Shown here one piece after another: positions 10,367 through 19,231 of a stretch of DNA of 21,053 bases. Location of the stretch: contig JABYQS010000479.1 in NCBI GenBank assembly GCA_022592435.1, positions 1-21,053 on the forward strand, given 5' to 3'. The translations under genes and the position numbers were made by a program. A model generated the notes under the pieces. That model did no database searches and was not told the DNA's origin. It saw nothing but the letters and a program-made list of their open reading frames with translations. Position 1 is the stretch's first letter; each line of letters begins with the position of its first letter. Origin of the DNA: Cerioporus squamosus (lineage: Eukaryota > Basidiomycota > Agaricomycetes > Polyporales > Polyporaceae).

Positions 10367-11973
10367 ATGACCTCCCGCGCGATAGCTTGTCAGGACATTC
10401 TCCATGAGATCTTTCTCCACCTCAGGCCCCCCGGATGGTGGGTCACCGGGGACTATACAGTCCTAATGACAAGAAGAAGAAAGCTGCGATCTACGCTGGC
10501 TGCTTGCGCCACTGTCAATCGCACACTGTCCGACTATGCTCTGTCCTGTCTTTGGCGAGTACTCGACGACGTCACCCCACTGTTGAGGATCCTGATGGAT
10601 AAAGATGCAGTGAGTTAGCTTGAAATATTGCGGGACTCCTGACGCGAACATTGTAGCTTATGCATACAGCGGGTGTCATCGATGAGTTCGCATGGGGCCG
10701 GCTCCAGAGATATGCCCGACTCGTGCGTGAATTGGTGCATACGGGCAAGGTCGGACACTACACCATCTCCCGTTCCATATGGACCGCCCTCGCCGCAAAG
10801 TTGGATGGAGAGCCGTTGTTCCCCTTCCTCCAGCGACTTCAAATGGGAATCTGTCGCTCGAATCCATCGGCATGTCTCCTCGTCATCTCGCCGTCCATAC
10901 GCGTCCTGCAGTTCGACTCTAGCCATCTCGAAGGCCCCGTGGTCGACCTTGCGAACACTCTCTTTGCCTCGCTAGCATCCACGACCCCGTTCGCCGGCGA
11001 CATACGCGGTGTACTCCCCAAAGTGACGCACCACCTGCAATGCATGGGACGCTTGGCACAGCTCCACGAGCTCGACCTGTTGCCGTTCGCAGGGACCCGC
11101 ATCGCCATGCACTACCCCGCGATGCAGGAGTTCTCGAGCCTCGAGAATCTGCGAGTGCTCAAGGTCATCGTCCACTTCAAGGATTTGGACTCACAAGCAC
11201 CCTGTCGGGGAGGCTTCATCGCTCTGGAGTGTCTCCATGTGGAGGGCTCTTTGTCTGACGTCCAGGAATCGCTACGGATGGTAGCATCTCCGCACCTCCT
11301 ACGCGGCTTCGAGGCCAGTATTGACGAGAGTGCACGCCTGCAAAGCTTCCAGGAATTCTTTGACATACTCCGTCGCGCAGCTGTCAGCCTTTCTTCGTTG
11401 TTGCTGAAGATGGATCCATTCACTGGGCTCAAGACGTCGTCGGCACCCATGTCACTTGTCAAATTCGTCGAACCCATACTTGCACTTCGTCACATGCAGG
11501 ATTTAGAGTGTCTATATATACCGTACCTGGAGCCTCCTTCGGACTGCGACATTGTCGCTTTCGCCGCCGCCTGGCCGGGCCTCCGGGCGTTAAAGATCCA
11601 CTACAGGACCACAGAGACCCTCGCAGACTCCAAGGGCATCTCTTTCTCCGCGCTCCTCGACCTCTCGCAACGCTGCCCTGCTCTGGAACATGTTGCTCTC
11701 CCCCAGCTAGATGTGCTGCACCTACCGGACCCCGACTCCATCCCGCGCATCGAGCACTCTCGTGTCCGACACGTGTATTTCGATAACGACATCCGCAAGG
11801 CGAACCTGTCGGAGGCCGAGCTCATGACACTCGCAACCCTCTTCGACCGACTCTTCCCCAATCTAGACGTTTCGCATGCCAGTGATTGGCCCGCCTTCCT
11901 TTGCGACCGCGTCCGGTACCATGTGTTCCGCACACTGAACCTCATGCGGACTTCAAGGCGTTCTGGCGGTTGA
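10367..11973 (+). CDS. F-box protein with leucine-rich C-terminal region
   Basis: Two exons, 10367-10609 and 10657-11973, are joined across a 47-nt intron (GTGAGT…TGTAG) and give 519 residues. The N-terminus holds an F-box: CQDILHEIFLHL at about residues 8-19, then LAACATVNRTLSDYALSCLW at about 45-64, ending in the usual LW..L. F-box proteins dock on Skp1 and select targets for SCF ubiquitin ligases. The remainder has irregular leucine-rich segments (LENLRVLKVIVHF, WPGLRALKIHY, CPALEHVALPQLDVLHLPD) and the LFDRLFPNLDV motif near the end that is common in large basidiomycete F-box families. The start is the ATG just after an in-frame-independent TAG. The C-terminus may be longer if a further intron exists, since the next frame continues FKAFWRLIEPS. 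The target is unknown. Confidence 0.8.
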
Positions 11974-12443
11974 TCGAACCGTCGTGCCACGGTGGACGTC
12001 CAGGCTCTGCACTTGTACTGGTTGGTGAGTTCTTACCGGTACCCGCGAAGTGCGAGACTGACCTGATTGCGTGACAGTATAGCCTGAGAGTCGCTGGACA
12101 TATCGGCCGCGATTGACGACCTCGGTCCTCGGATGGCGCCCTCTCGTCACACACGGATGTCGGATCTTCTGCACCAAGTGTGACTCGACGTCGATTCGCC
12201 TACGGCATGTCTCCCCGATATATCGTGAGCTCTACACTTGTACTCGTTAAATAGCGTCCGAGATGAACAACGAAGTAGCGCTGGCACATCACGATGTCGA
12301 TGCGGTGTTGTTTGTTCTTCCATCTTGACGTTACAGCCCTACATGAAACAACGCACTACCAAAGAGTACAGATCTCAAGCCGTGCGCGTGAGTATGGCAC
12401 AAGATGTCGGCCAACAAAACCAACAATGAGGGTGGAGTGGAAG
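11974..12443. other. Intergenic region between the F-box gene and tRNA-Leu
   Basis: Only short frames without recognisable motifs occur here. It probably holds the 3' untranslated part of the F-box gene. No repeats were seen. Confidence 0.45.
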
Positions 12444-12448
12444 AAAAA
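12444..12448 (-). terminator. RNA polymerase III terminator of tRNA-Leu
   Basis: Five consecutive A residues on the plus strand read as TTTTT on the minus strand, 20 nt beyond the tRNA 3' end. This is the standard Pol III stop signal. Confidence 0.7.
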
Positions 12449-12467
12449 GGGGTCGGCAGTACATGGA

Positions 12468-12547
12468 TGATGAGAGTGGGATTCGAACCCACGCCCGTGA
12501 GGACCAGATCCTTAGTCTGGCGCCTTAGACCGCTCGGCCATCTCACC
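12468..12547 (-). tRNA. tRNA-Leu, anticodon AAG
   Basis: On the minus strand an 80-nt type II tRNA can be folded. The acceptor stem is GGTGAGA with TCTCATC and discriminator A. The D arm contains the box A sequence TGGCCGAGCGG. The anticodon stem CCAGA/TCTGG encloses loop CTAAGGA with anticodon AAG (12511-12513), which reads CUU/CUC after A34 modification. The variable arm is TCCTCACGGGC. The T arm is GTGGG-TTCGAAT-CCCAC, with box B at 12479-12489. No intron is present and CCA is not encoded, as in eukaryotes. Confidence 0.95.
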
Positions 12548-12872
12548 ATGTGTGCAGTGTGCGCGTGCGCTACTTGAAGATGAGGGCTTGCGAGTTTGAC
12601 GATGCGACAACCTCGCGCTGATTCTGAAGTGTCGCGGACGAACGGCGAGTACGCGCCAGAGACTCGAGAGGCGGTGGGGAGGCGCGAGGAAATGGAGCGG
12701 AAGTCCGCTGCACGATGAAGCCGTCAACTCGAAGGTGGAGGGCGGAGAAAGGATTCGAGGCGGCCCAGCGCGCAGTCGCCTACACGGAATGCCCACTGTG
12801 TAGGCCTGTGTCGCGTAAGGCTTGACTCGCGAATGGTGTAGGTGGGTAGGCCAGTCGCCTGTTGATTGCATG
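12548..12872. other. Stretch between tRNA-Leu and the candidate minus-strand gene
   Basis: No recognisable product. It may hold the terminal exons of the minus-strand candidate to its right, because the GTGAGT donor at 12873-12878 (minus) would need an acceptor here. A CACAG acceptor-like site occurs within the stretch. Confidence 0.3.
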
Positions 12873-13798
12873 ACTCACGTCCGGCAGGTACACCTACTGA
12901 CCGAGTCGGCCGCCCTCGAAGCAGGCAAGTTCTCGCTTGCTCGAAGTGAGTAGACACCGCGAGCTGCGCGTGGCGCAGGTTTGGCGAGGTACTCCGGTAT
13001 CGGGGCAGCGGCGGGTGCGGGTCGGTTGTGGGTGCGAGCATGCCGACGACGTCTTGCGCGACTGCATGATTTGCGCGGCGGGAATACTGTAGTCCTGGGA
13101 GGAGCCGGACATCGGGCTCGGAGCACTGCGTGCTGTGAGCTCGACTGTGAAGGGCGGGCTTCTCGCCGTGATTGTGGATCGAGAAGTGTAGCGCTGTCTG
13201 GCAGAGCGGGGAAGCTTAGGTGAGAAGGGTATACGACCATAATCCGGTACGCGGGCGGGCCACGGGGACTTGTCGCGCCCACAGCTCGATGGAGAGACGC
13301 GATCTGCTCGGGTGTGTGTATTGGATGTTGAGGTACGGAGGACGTCGCGCGCGGTGGACCGTAGGATCACGCACAAGTAGTGCATAGCAAGCAGCATCGG
13401 TGGACGAGTGTCGGACAGGGTGATGTAGGCGGTCGACATGGGACGGAGCGGTCGATGACTCGCGCGCACGGTTCAGGGAGACGAGGGGAATACTCACCGG
13501 CGCATGAAAGCACTGGGATGACGATGGCGCAAAGGCTTGCGCGCGCGGGGAACGAGGAGCAGAGGCAGGATAGAAGATGAGATTGGTGGTGTTCTACTAC
13601 ATACTACATGCGCGGTATCGACTCGAGGATAACAAGACTCACCGGCACGCGTCCTGCAGCGTTCTCCGCGGTCTGCGTCGGACAGGGGAGCGAGTCGAGG
13701 ACGCGAGAAGGAGCAGGCAAGAGCAGAGCCTCAGTCGCACGGTGAAAGACGAGAGCAGCCAGCGTCGCGAGCACGCAGCGGCGGGCGAGGGCGATCAT
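12873..13798 (-). CDS. Candidate multi-exon gene with signal-peptide-like N-terminus, product unknown
   Basis: The first exon, 13643-13798 on the minus strand, is exactly 52 codons. It begins MIALARRCVLATLAALVFHR (basic start, hydrophobic core, then ATEA), a plausible secretion signal, and ends at a perfect GTGAGT donor. Two more consensus GTGAGT donors follow on the same strand, ending at 13497 and 12878, each preceded by CAG/TAG acceptors that would define very short exons (one possibly 15 nt). I could not settle the exon chain in between; several frames stay open and none matches a family that I know. The start lies 166 bp from the SEC61 ATG on the opposite strand, so the two could share a promoter. 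A spliced non-coding transcript is the alternative. Confidence 0.3.
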
Positions 13799-13964
13799 GC
13801 GCTGGCGCGCGCGAGGGCGAACACGTCGACTTTCCGCTTCGGGGACGCGCGCTGTTTGTGCGTGTTTGTGGTGCCAGCTCAGTGAGTACGCGGGGCGAGT
13901 GTCTGCGTTAGCTTCACCTCCGTTTCGCTGACCCCCGCCGCTCCTTGGTTTACTCTTCGCCACG

Positions 13965-16900
13965 ATGAGCGGATGTACGTTCTTCTCGCTGCTCTGCACG
14001 GCGTGCGCTGACCCGAGGACGTCGCAGTCCGGTTTCTGAATCTCGTCCGACCGTTCCTGCCCATCCTCCCCGAGGTCTCGTCCCCTGACCGCAAAGTATG
14101 TCTCGCTCTCCGTCTCCCGCTGCTCTGTGCGCTCACGCACGCCTGCCCAGGTCCCGTTCAACCAAAAAGTGCTATGGACCGCCGTCACCCTCCTCATCTT
14201 CCTCGTCTGCTCCCAGGTCCCCCTCTACGGCATCATGTCCTCTGACTCGGCGGATCCCCTCTACTGGATGCGTGTCATCCTCGCCTCCAACCGCGGTACC
14301 CTCATGGAGCTCGGCATTACCCCCATCGTCACCTCCGGCATGATCATCCAGCTCCTCGCCGGCGCGAACTTGATTGAGGTCGACTTTTCGCTGAAGGAGG
14401 ACCGGGCGCTGTTCAGCGGGGCTCAGAAACGTGAGTACTCACTCTTTTCGTTCTGTTTGCATGCCTGGGCTGGGTTAGAGTGGCGGAGGAGACATCGTGT
14501 GCTGGCGGGCTTGTCGCGTGCGCGTACGTGGCACGTCCCGCTTCCTTGACTCGGGGTGTTCTTGCGATTCATGCTCCCTCGAGCATTGTCCAGACCCGCT
14601 CTCGTGGCTTGCTGAGACTGGGGCTGAGTCTGCAGGCATATCCCCATACGCGCCAGGCGGGCGATACTCTGGCACGTAAAGATCTGCTATGAGACTGTTC
14701 TCGTCTACGATGGCACAGGACGTCCTCGCGAAGCAGAGGCGCGACTTATCGTGTGTGCGTACACCATTCCGTCTGACGTGTCCTCGATGCGCATGTCCCA
14801 GCATGCGTTCTCGGTCATTGGCAGTGGCTGAGCATTCGCACCGCTTGTATGGCATCACAACCTATAGATGTGATACGCCGAGATGCGCTGCCTTGTAGGA
14901 GGCGTAAACGGGAACGGTGCTCTTGCATGCTCGCAGATTCTTGCCCACACCTTCCGCGTCCTTGGCTTGGGGTTGTTCTTGCCGTTCGCGCTTCACAATC
15001 ACCTCGTGCCTCGCCGGTCGAGCGTTCTCTTGTCGCGCTCTCGTGACTCGCGGTGGACGCGGCTCTGTCGCAAGTACATGACCCGTTGTGCGCAACGCAG
15101 GCGATATAGATGCATGCATACAGATCCCCCACGAGACTCTCGCTCTGCAGCGGAGTGTTGGTGATCAATCCCCGGATACGAACGTGCGCACGGGCAGAGG
15201 CGCGCGCACGTAACGGAACAATCCGTGCGGTCTTAGCATCGAGCAGGATCGCTTTTTGCTTGTTGTATGCGTACCTCTCGTCGAAGGCGCGTTGCGCAGC
15301 GTTCCCCTGCATTGCCGTCGACAACGACGTGGCTCACTGTGACGTTGCGTTGCCGTGGGTTATGGGCGCCAGGGACGGTGGTGGCGGGTCTCTTTCGAAG
15401 GCATCCTGCGGAGTGCCACGACTGCTACGATGGCGTCCTGGTGATGGGCTTGCGACATCACTCGCCAGCCCTCTCGCTATGTCATTGTGACCAGCCCTGT
15501 GCGGATGTCTCGAGCGGGTTATCCGTCCTTGCTCTTGGCGCCTTCTGGCTTCACGCACGAAGTCTTCGCGGTGCCAGCGCGGGCCTGCATCCCACTTCGC
15601 GCCCTCGGCCCCGCCCGTTCTCATGTCTACGATTTCCTGCACCGATCGTATGCTCACCCTTTTTGCAGTCTTCGCCCTCGTTCTCGCCCTCGGACAGGCC
15701 ACCGTGTACGTCCTGACGGGCATGTACGGCCAGCCGCGCGACCTCGGCGCGGGCATCTGCCTGCTGCTCATCATCCAGCTCGTCTCGGCCTCGCTCATCG
15801 TCATCCTCCTCGACGAGCTCCTCCAGAAGGGCTACGGGCTTGGCTCCGGCATCTCGCTCTTCATCGCGACGAACATCTGCGAGTCCATCGTCTGGAAGGC
15901 GTTCTCGCCGACGACCGTCAACACCGGGCGCGGCCCCGAGTTCGAGGGCGCCGTCGTCTCGCTCTTCCACCTCCTCTTCACCTGGAACGACAAGGGCCGC
16001 GCGCTGCGCGAGGCGTTCTGGCGCGAGCGACTCCCGAACATCATGAACCTCATCGCGACCGTCATCGTGTTCGCGGTCGTCATCTACCTGCAGGGCTTCC
16101 GGATCGAGATCCCAGTCAAGAGCAACCGGTTCCGCGGGCAGCGCGGGAGCTACCCGGTCAAGCTGTTCTACACGTCGAACATGCCGATTATGCTCGAGTC
16201 TGCGCTGACGAGCAACGTGTTCATCATCTCGCAGATGCTCGCGAACCGGTTCCCGGACAACTTCCTCGTGCGCCTGCTGGGCGTGTGGGAGCCGCTCGAG
16301 GACTCGCCGCAGCTGGCGGCGGTGTCGGGCATCGCGTACTACATGTCCCCGCCGCACACGCTCAAGTCTGCGCTCCTCGACCCCGTGCACACGCTCATCT
16401 ACATCGCGTTCACGGTCACCGCGTGCGCGATCTTCTCGAAGACCTGGATCGAGGTCTCGGGCAGTGGGCCGCGCGATATCGCGAAGCAGCTGAAGGACCA
16501 GCAGATGGTCAGTCTCCTCTCATCGCTCTCCATCCCTCCCTTGGACGTTTGCGGGCTTCCTCGTCCTCGCCGTCGTTTGCATCGCTGACGCGTCTTTCTT
16601 CCATAGGTCATGGCTGGCCACCGCGAGGGCTCGATGTACAAGGAGCTGAAGCGCGTCGTCCCGACCGCTGCGGCGCTCGGGGGCGCTCTCCTCGGTCTCC
16701 TCTCCGTCGTTGCGGACTTGATGGGCGCGATTGGCAGCGGGACTGGTATCCTCATGGCGGTCACGATCATCTACGGCTGTGAGTGTTTCCTTTTGTTTCT
16801 CATTCTTTCCTTCGTCGTCATCCCCTCCACGCGTTCAACGTCCATCGTCCCCCTCTTCCTTTGCGTTCTGTCTTCCCCCTCCTATCAATGTCGTCCTCGA

Positions 16901-17061
16901 GCCCCGTCGCCGCCGTCACCCCGCGTGCTTGTTTCTTGGCTCTCGCCATATCTTCTCATGGTGGACACCGACGCTGACTTTGATTCGGCTGTGCAGACTG
17001 GGAGATCGGCATGCGCGAGTCCGGCGGGCCCGAGATGGCTGCGCTCGGCGAGCTGTTCTGA
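13965..17061 (+). CDS. SEC61: Sec61 alpha subunit, channel of the ER protein translocon
   Basis: Sec61 alpha forms the pore through which nascent polypeptides enter the endoplasmic reticulum, with Sec61 beta and gamma and the ribosome. I read exons 13965-13974, 14028-14095, 14151-14430, 15669-16507, 16607-16778 and 16997-17061, giving 477 residues, the family's normal length. Landmarks are: N-terminus [36 protein letters not shown] (first membrane segment); [75 protein letters not shown] (cytosolic ribosome-binding loop); and the terminus [20 protein letters not shown]. Ten membrane segments are expected. The first exon holds only three codons and one base. The third intron is 1238 nt, against 53-218 nt for the others. 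No frame damage was found, so the gene should be functional. Confidence 0.97.
14431..15668 (+). other. Unusually long intron 3 of SEC61
   Basis: The intron runs from GTGAGT to TTTTTGCAG, splits a leucine codon after its first base and is 1238 nt long. I see no conserved open frame, no C/D snoRNA box pair and no terminal repeats in it. A 10-bp palindrome CGTGCGCACG lies near 15182. It may be an old insertion. The flanking coding sequence is unaffected. Confidence 0.8.
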
Positions 17062-17816
17062 GCTCGTGCGCGTGGGGGCCCTCACAAGACTCTCAAGACG
17101 GTTGGTCGCTGGTTGACGACGGCACTAAAGGGAAGAAAGGCAGGGCGATGGTCACGATGACGACGACAACGTCAAAGTTATGTTACCCGTTGTACCGACG
17201 CTGTGCAGTAATTTAATCGGGTGGGTCAGATGCTGTGGGGTGTGCGGGGTGGGTGTCCTGTCGTGTGGGGGGGGATGAGCGCGAGGTGAGTGGGTGTCGG
17301 AGTAGAGGGTGTCTGGTCCAAGTGCCAGGACTCGAGTGCTCGGAGGTTGACTTGGTTGGGACGACGTGGACGTCGGCGATATCGTGGTCGAGTGCCGACC
17401 TGTGGCGTTCACGAGTCGCGAGCCAGGACGATGTATGGGCGGGCCTACATGCCGCTGGACCGCGAGCTGGGAACTTTGCGCTGGGTGACCTCGTCTCCAC
17501 GATATTTGCACGCGCGGACAGCATGCCTTTGCCTCCGTGTTCTTTGAACGTCGACGACACGCAAATCTGTGGTTAAGTGGGAGTCTCGGGTGTGTTCGCT
17601 GATAGTACTACATATTTACACCGTGGCTAGCATAGTGTATGAGTGGCCCTGAGTCCCAGTGAGAGTGGCTTGGTTTTGCAACATTCTCGATGGTTTTGCT
17701 CCACCAGAAAGAGAGCGAATGTATGAGATCGAGGGCAAACAAATATTGGCCGGAGGGAACAATTATTTAGGTTTCGTAGCATTTTCGGTGGATCTGTAGC
17801 GATTGAACTCGATTCT
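17062..17816. other. Intergenic region after SEC61
   Basis: Open frames on both strands at 17152-17576 overlap each other and match nothing I know. A G8 run occurs near 17267. From about 17580 the sequence becomes AT-rich and has no open frames of note. Confidence 0.4.
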
Positions 17817-17879
17817 GTGGGGTTTGCTAACAACACGTGCATTCAGATCGTCCGGAAACTACAAATTAGTTTTCTATCG

Positions 17880-18170
17880 GTTCCCCCCCATTCCTTCAAT
17901 TTCCCCTGGTTCCTTGCCAGCTTCCGCCTTCCAAGTCGCGCTCGCTTCCACCTGCGCGATGTGCCCGCTGCCTGCCCCTCCCTCCCTGTCCTACCCACTG
18001 CACCTCGGACCTTGCCTGCACATACCTCGCACAACGTCTGCCCGCAACGCGCCTTGCAGATCCACCCCAAGTCCGCGCATTGTACTCACACGCCCACCCC
18101 AATCACAGACAACCACTCACCGACTACCCGCACGCACCCAACTCTCAGGCCTACCAGCTTGTCAAGCTGT
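17880..18170 (+). other. C-rich, G-poor strand-asymmetric tract
   Basis: About 290 nt on the plus strand are strongly enriched in C and T and poor in G, for example CCCCCCATTCC and CCCCTCCCTCCC-like runs. This resembles the pyrimidine-rich leader or promoter of basidiomycete genes, but only short frames follow (an ATG at 18192 opens 16 codons). The repeat island begins just after it. It may be the promoter of a gene lost to repeats. Confidence 0.4.
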
Positions 18171-18237
18171 GTCCCCAAACGCGCTGACATCATGGAGATC
18201 CAACAGCACATGATATCAGTATGCGGCATGCCCAATG

Positions 18238-18284
18238 ATTGATAGGTATTTCTGTAACCCAGTAAGGGTTAGGCTGAGGTAAGG
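18238..18284 (+). repeat. 47-bp direct repeat, copy A
   Basis: It starts ATTGATAGGTATTTCTG and ends TTAGGCTGAGGTAAGG. It matches the segment at 18774-18820 at 40 of 47 positions in the same orientation without gaps. It lies left of the palindrome array. Confidence 0.8.
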
Positions 18285-18380
18285 GTGACCCTTATGCGGC
18301 TCAATGTACGTTGGGAGCGGTCGGGCTGCTGGAGAGCATAGATTGTGGAAGCGGAGGGGATGTAGGCATGACTAGTGACC

Positions 18381-18604
18381 AAGCGGACGACCGCTCGTGA
18401 CAGGGAATGAGCGGACGACTGCTTGCAATAGGCATCGAGCGGACGACCGCTCGCAATAGGTATCGAGCGGACGACCGCTCGCGACCAGAAATGAGCCGTC
18501 GATCGCTCACAATAGGTATCGAGCAGACGACCGCTCGCGACCAGAAATGAGCCGACGACCGCTCACAATAGGTATCGAGCGGACGACCGCTCGCAACAGG
18601 AAAT
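18381..18604. repeat. Tandem array of eight 28-bp palindrome units
   Basis: Eight 16-bp imperfect palindromes start at 18381, 18409, 18437, 18465, 18493, 18521, 18549 and 18577, an exact 28-bp period. The commonest form is GAGCGGACGACCGCTC (arms GAGCGG/CCGCTC around ACGA). Arms are perfect in three units and differ by one or two bases in the rest. The 12-bp spacers are of two kinds, ACAATAGGTATC-like and GCGACCAGAAAT-like, alternating in the right half, so the array there is built from 56-bp dimers. It is not coding; minus-strand frames through it are by-products of the period. Confidence 0.9.
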
Positions 18605-18631
18605 GAGTGGCCACCGTAGCAGCCCAAGTTG

Positions 18632-18659
18632 CCTTCTGAGCGGTCGACTGCTCAGAAGG
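18632..18659. repeat. 28-nt near-perfect palindrome around a GAGCGGTCGACTGCTC core
   Basis: The core at 18638-18653 is extended on each side by CCTTCT and AGAAGG. Thirteen of 14 arm pairs match. It can form a hairpin or cruciform. The extension is not shared with the 28-bp array units. Confidence 0.85.
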
Positions 18660-18739
18660 GGTGTAGGAGAGTGTTCTACACTAATTTCCTTGGCCACAGA
18701 AGGTGTTCACGCAGTCAAAAAACTCTGGATGTGCATTTC

Positions 18740-18755
18740 GAGCGGTCGACCGCTC
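18740..18755. repeat. Perfect 16-bp palindrome GAGCGGTCGACCGCTC
   Basis: A single exact copy of the consensus, 19 bp before the second 47-bp direct repeat. Confidence 0.9.
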
Positions 18756-18773
18756 TGCGGCATCGCACCCGTC

Positions 18774-18820
18774 ATTGATAGATATTTTTGTGGCCAATTA
18801 AGGCTTAGGCTGAGGTAAGG
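18774..18820 (+). repeat. 47-bp direct repeat, copy B
   Basis: It starts ATTGATAGATATTTTTG and ends TTAGGCTGAGGTAAGG, like copy A at 18238-18284. The two copies are 536 bp apart and bracket the palindrome array and the two single palindromes. Confidence 0.8.
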
Positions 18821-18849
18821 AACAATATATACCGCTTCTAACATTCTGC

Positions 18850-18865
18850 GGGCGGCCGGCCGCTC
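18850..18865. repeat. Diverged palindrome copy GGGCGGCCGGCCGCTC
   Basis: The central 12 bp, GCGGCCGGCCGC, are perfectly symmetrical although two centre bases differ from the consensus on each side of the axis, so a symmetrical change occurred. Confidence 0.75.
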
Positions 18866-18953
18866 ACGATAGTAGATGGGGGGCCGACCAATCACTTTGT
18901 TATATATATACCTACTAACATTTGGTGGGATATAGTTATATATAACCGTTGTC

Positions 18954-18990
18954 GGCCACTTTACAGCTACCGTAAATGGCCGTACGGCCA
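18954..18990. repeat. Inverted repeat and 14-bp palindrome in AT-rich sequence
   Basis: GGCCACTTTAC (18954-18964) faces GTAAATGGCC (18972-18981) as an imperfect hairpin with one extra base. It overlaps the perfect palindrome TGGCCGTACGGCCA (18977-18990). The surroundings carry TATATA runs. Confidence 0.6.
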
Positions 18991-19046
18991 CTGAATGTTA
19001 GGATCAGTATATATCGTTACGAGTGTTCGTCCGGTATATATTGTTA

Positions 19047-19231
19047 CGAGCGGTCAACCGCTCGTGTGCTATGTTCGGCGGTCAACCGCTCATTCAGCAT
19101 AGACGCAGGCACGGCAGCACGCAGTTCTCCTCTGGATGATCGCAGCAAGCGGTCGACCGCTCGTGCACTATGTTTGGTGGTCAACCGCTTGTTCGACACC
19201 GCGCGCGCAAAGCAGCACACCCTTCTCCTCT
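19047..19231 (+). repeat. Two diverged tandem copies (99-bp offset), each with two palindromes
   Basis: Copy 1 (19047-19133) and copy 2 (19146-19231) share order and spacing. Each has a first palindrome (GAGCGGTCAACCGCTC at 19048; AAGCGGTCGACCGCTC at 19147), then CGTGxxCTATGTT, then a second palindrome (19076 and 19175), then a GCAGCAC block and TTCTCCTCT. The second part needs one gap to align. The divergence suggests an old duplication. Confidence 0.8.

Noticed and set aside
14431..15668. Intronic C/D snoRNA in SEC61
   Set aside because: I found no TGATGA box with a paired CTGA and terminal stem. An H/ACA RNA cannot be excluded by eye.
15551..16390. 279-residue minus-strand frame opposite SEC61
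   Set aside because: It is antisense to the conserved SEC61 exon 4, with an Asp/Glu/Arg-heavy shadow composition.
17152..17576. Overlapping 113- to 119-residue frames after SEC61
   Set aside because: Frames on both strands are open over the same bases, none has recognisable motifs, and no leader or splice pattern supports one over another.
17817..18242. 141-residue plus-strand frame in the C-rich tract
   Set aside because: The Pro/Ser/Thr/His composition follows directly from the C-rich base content, and a second frame is open alongside.
18381..18604. CRISPR-like array
   Set aside because: The 16-bp repeat with 12-bp spacers at a constant period looks superficially similar, but the spacers fall into two repeated types, the repeat is too short, no cas genes exist and the genome is eukaryotic.
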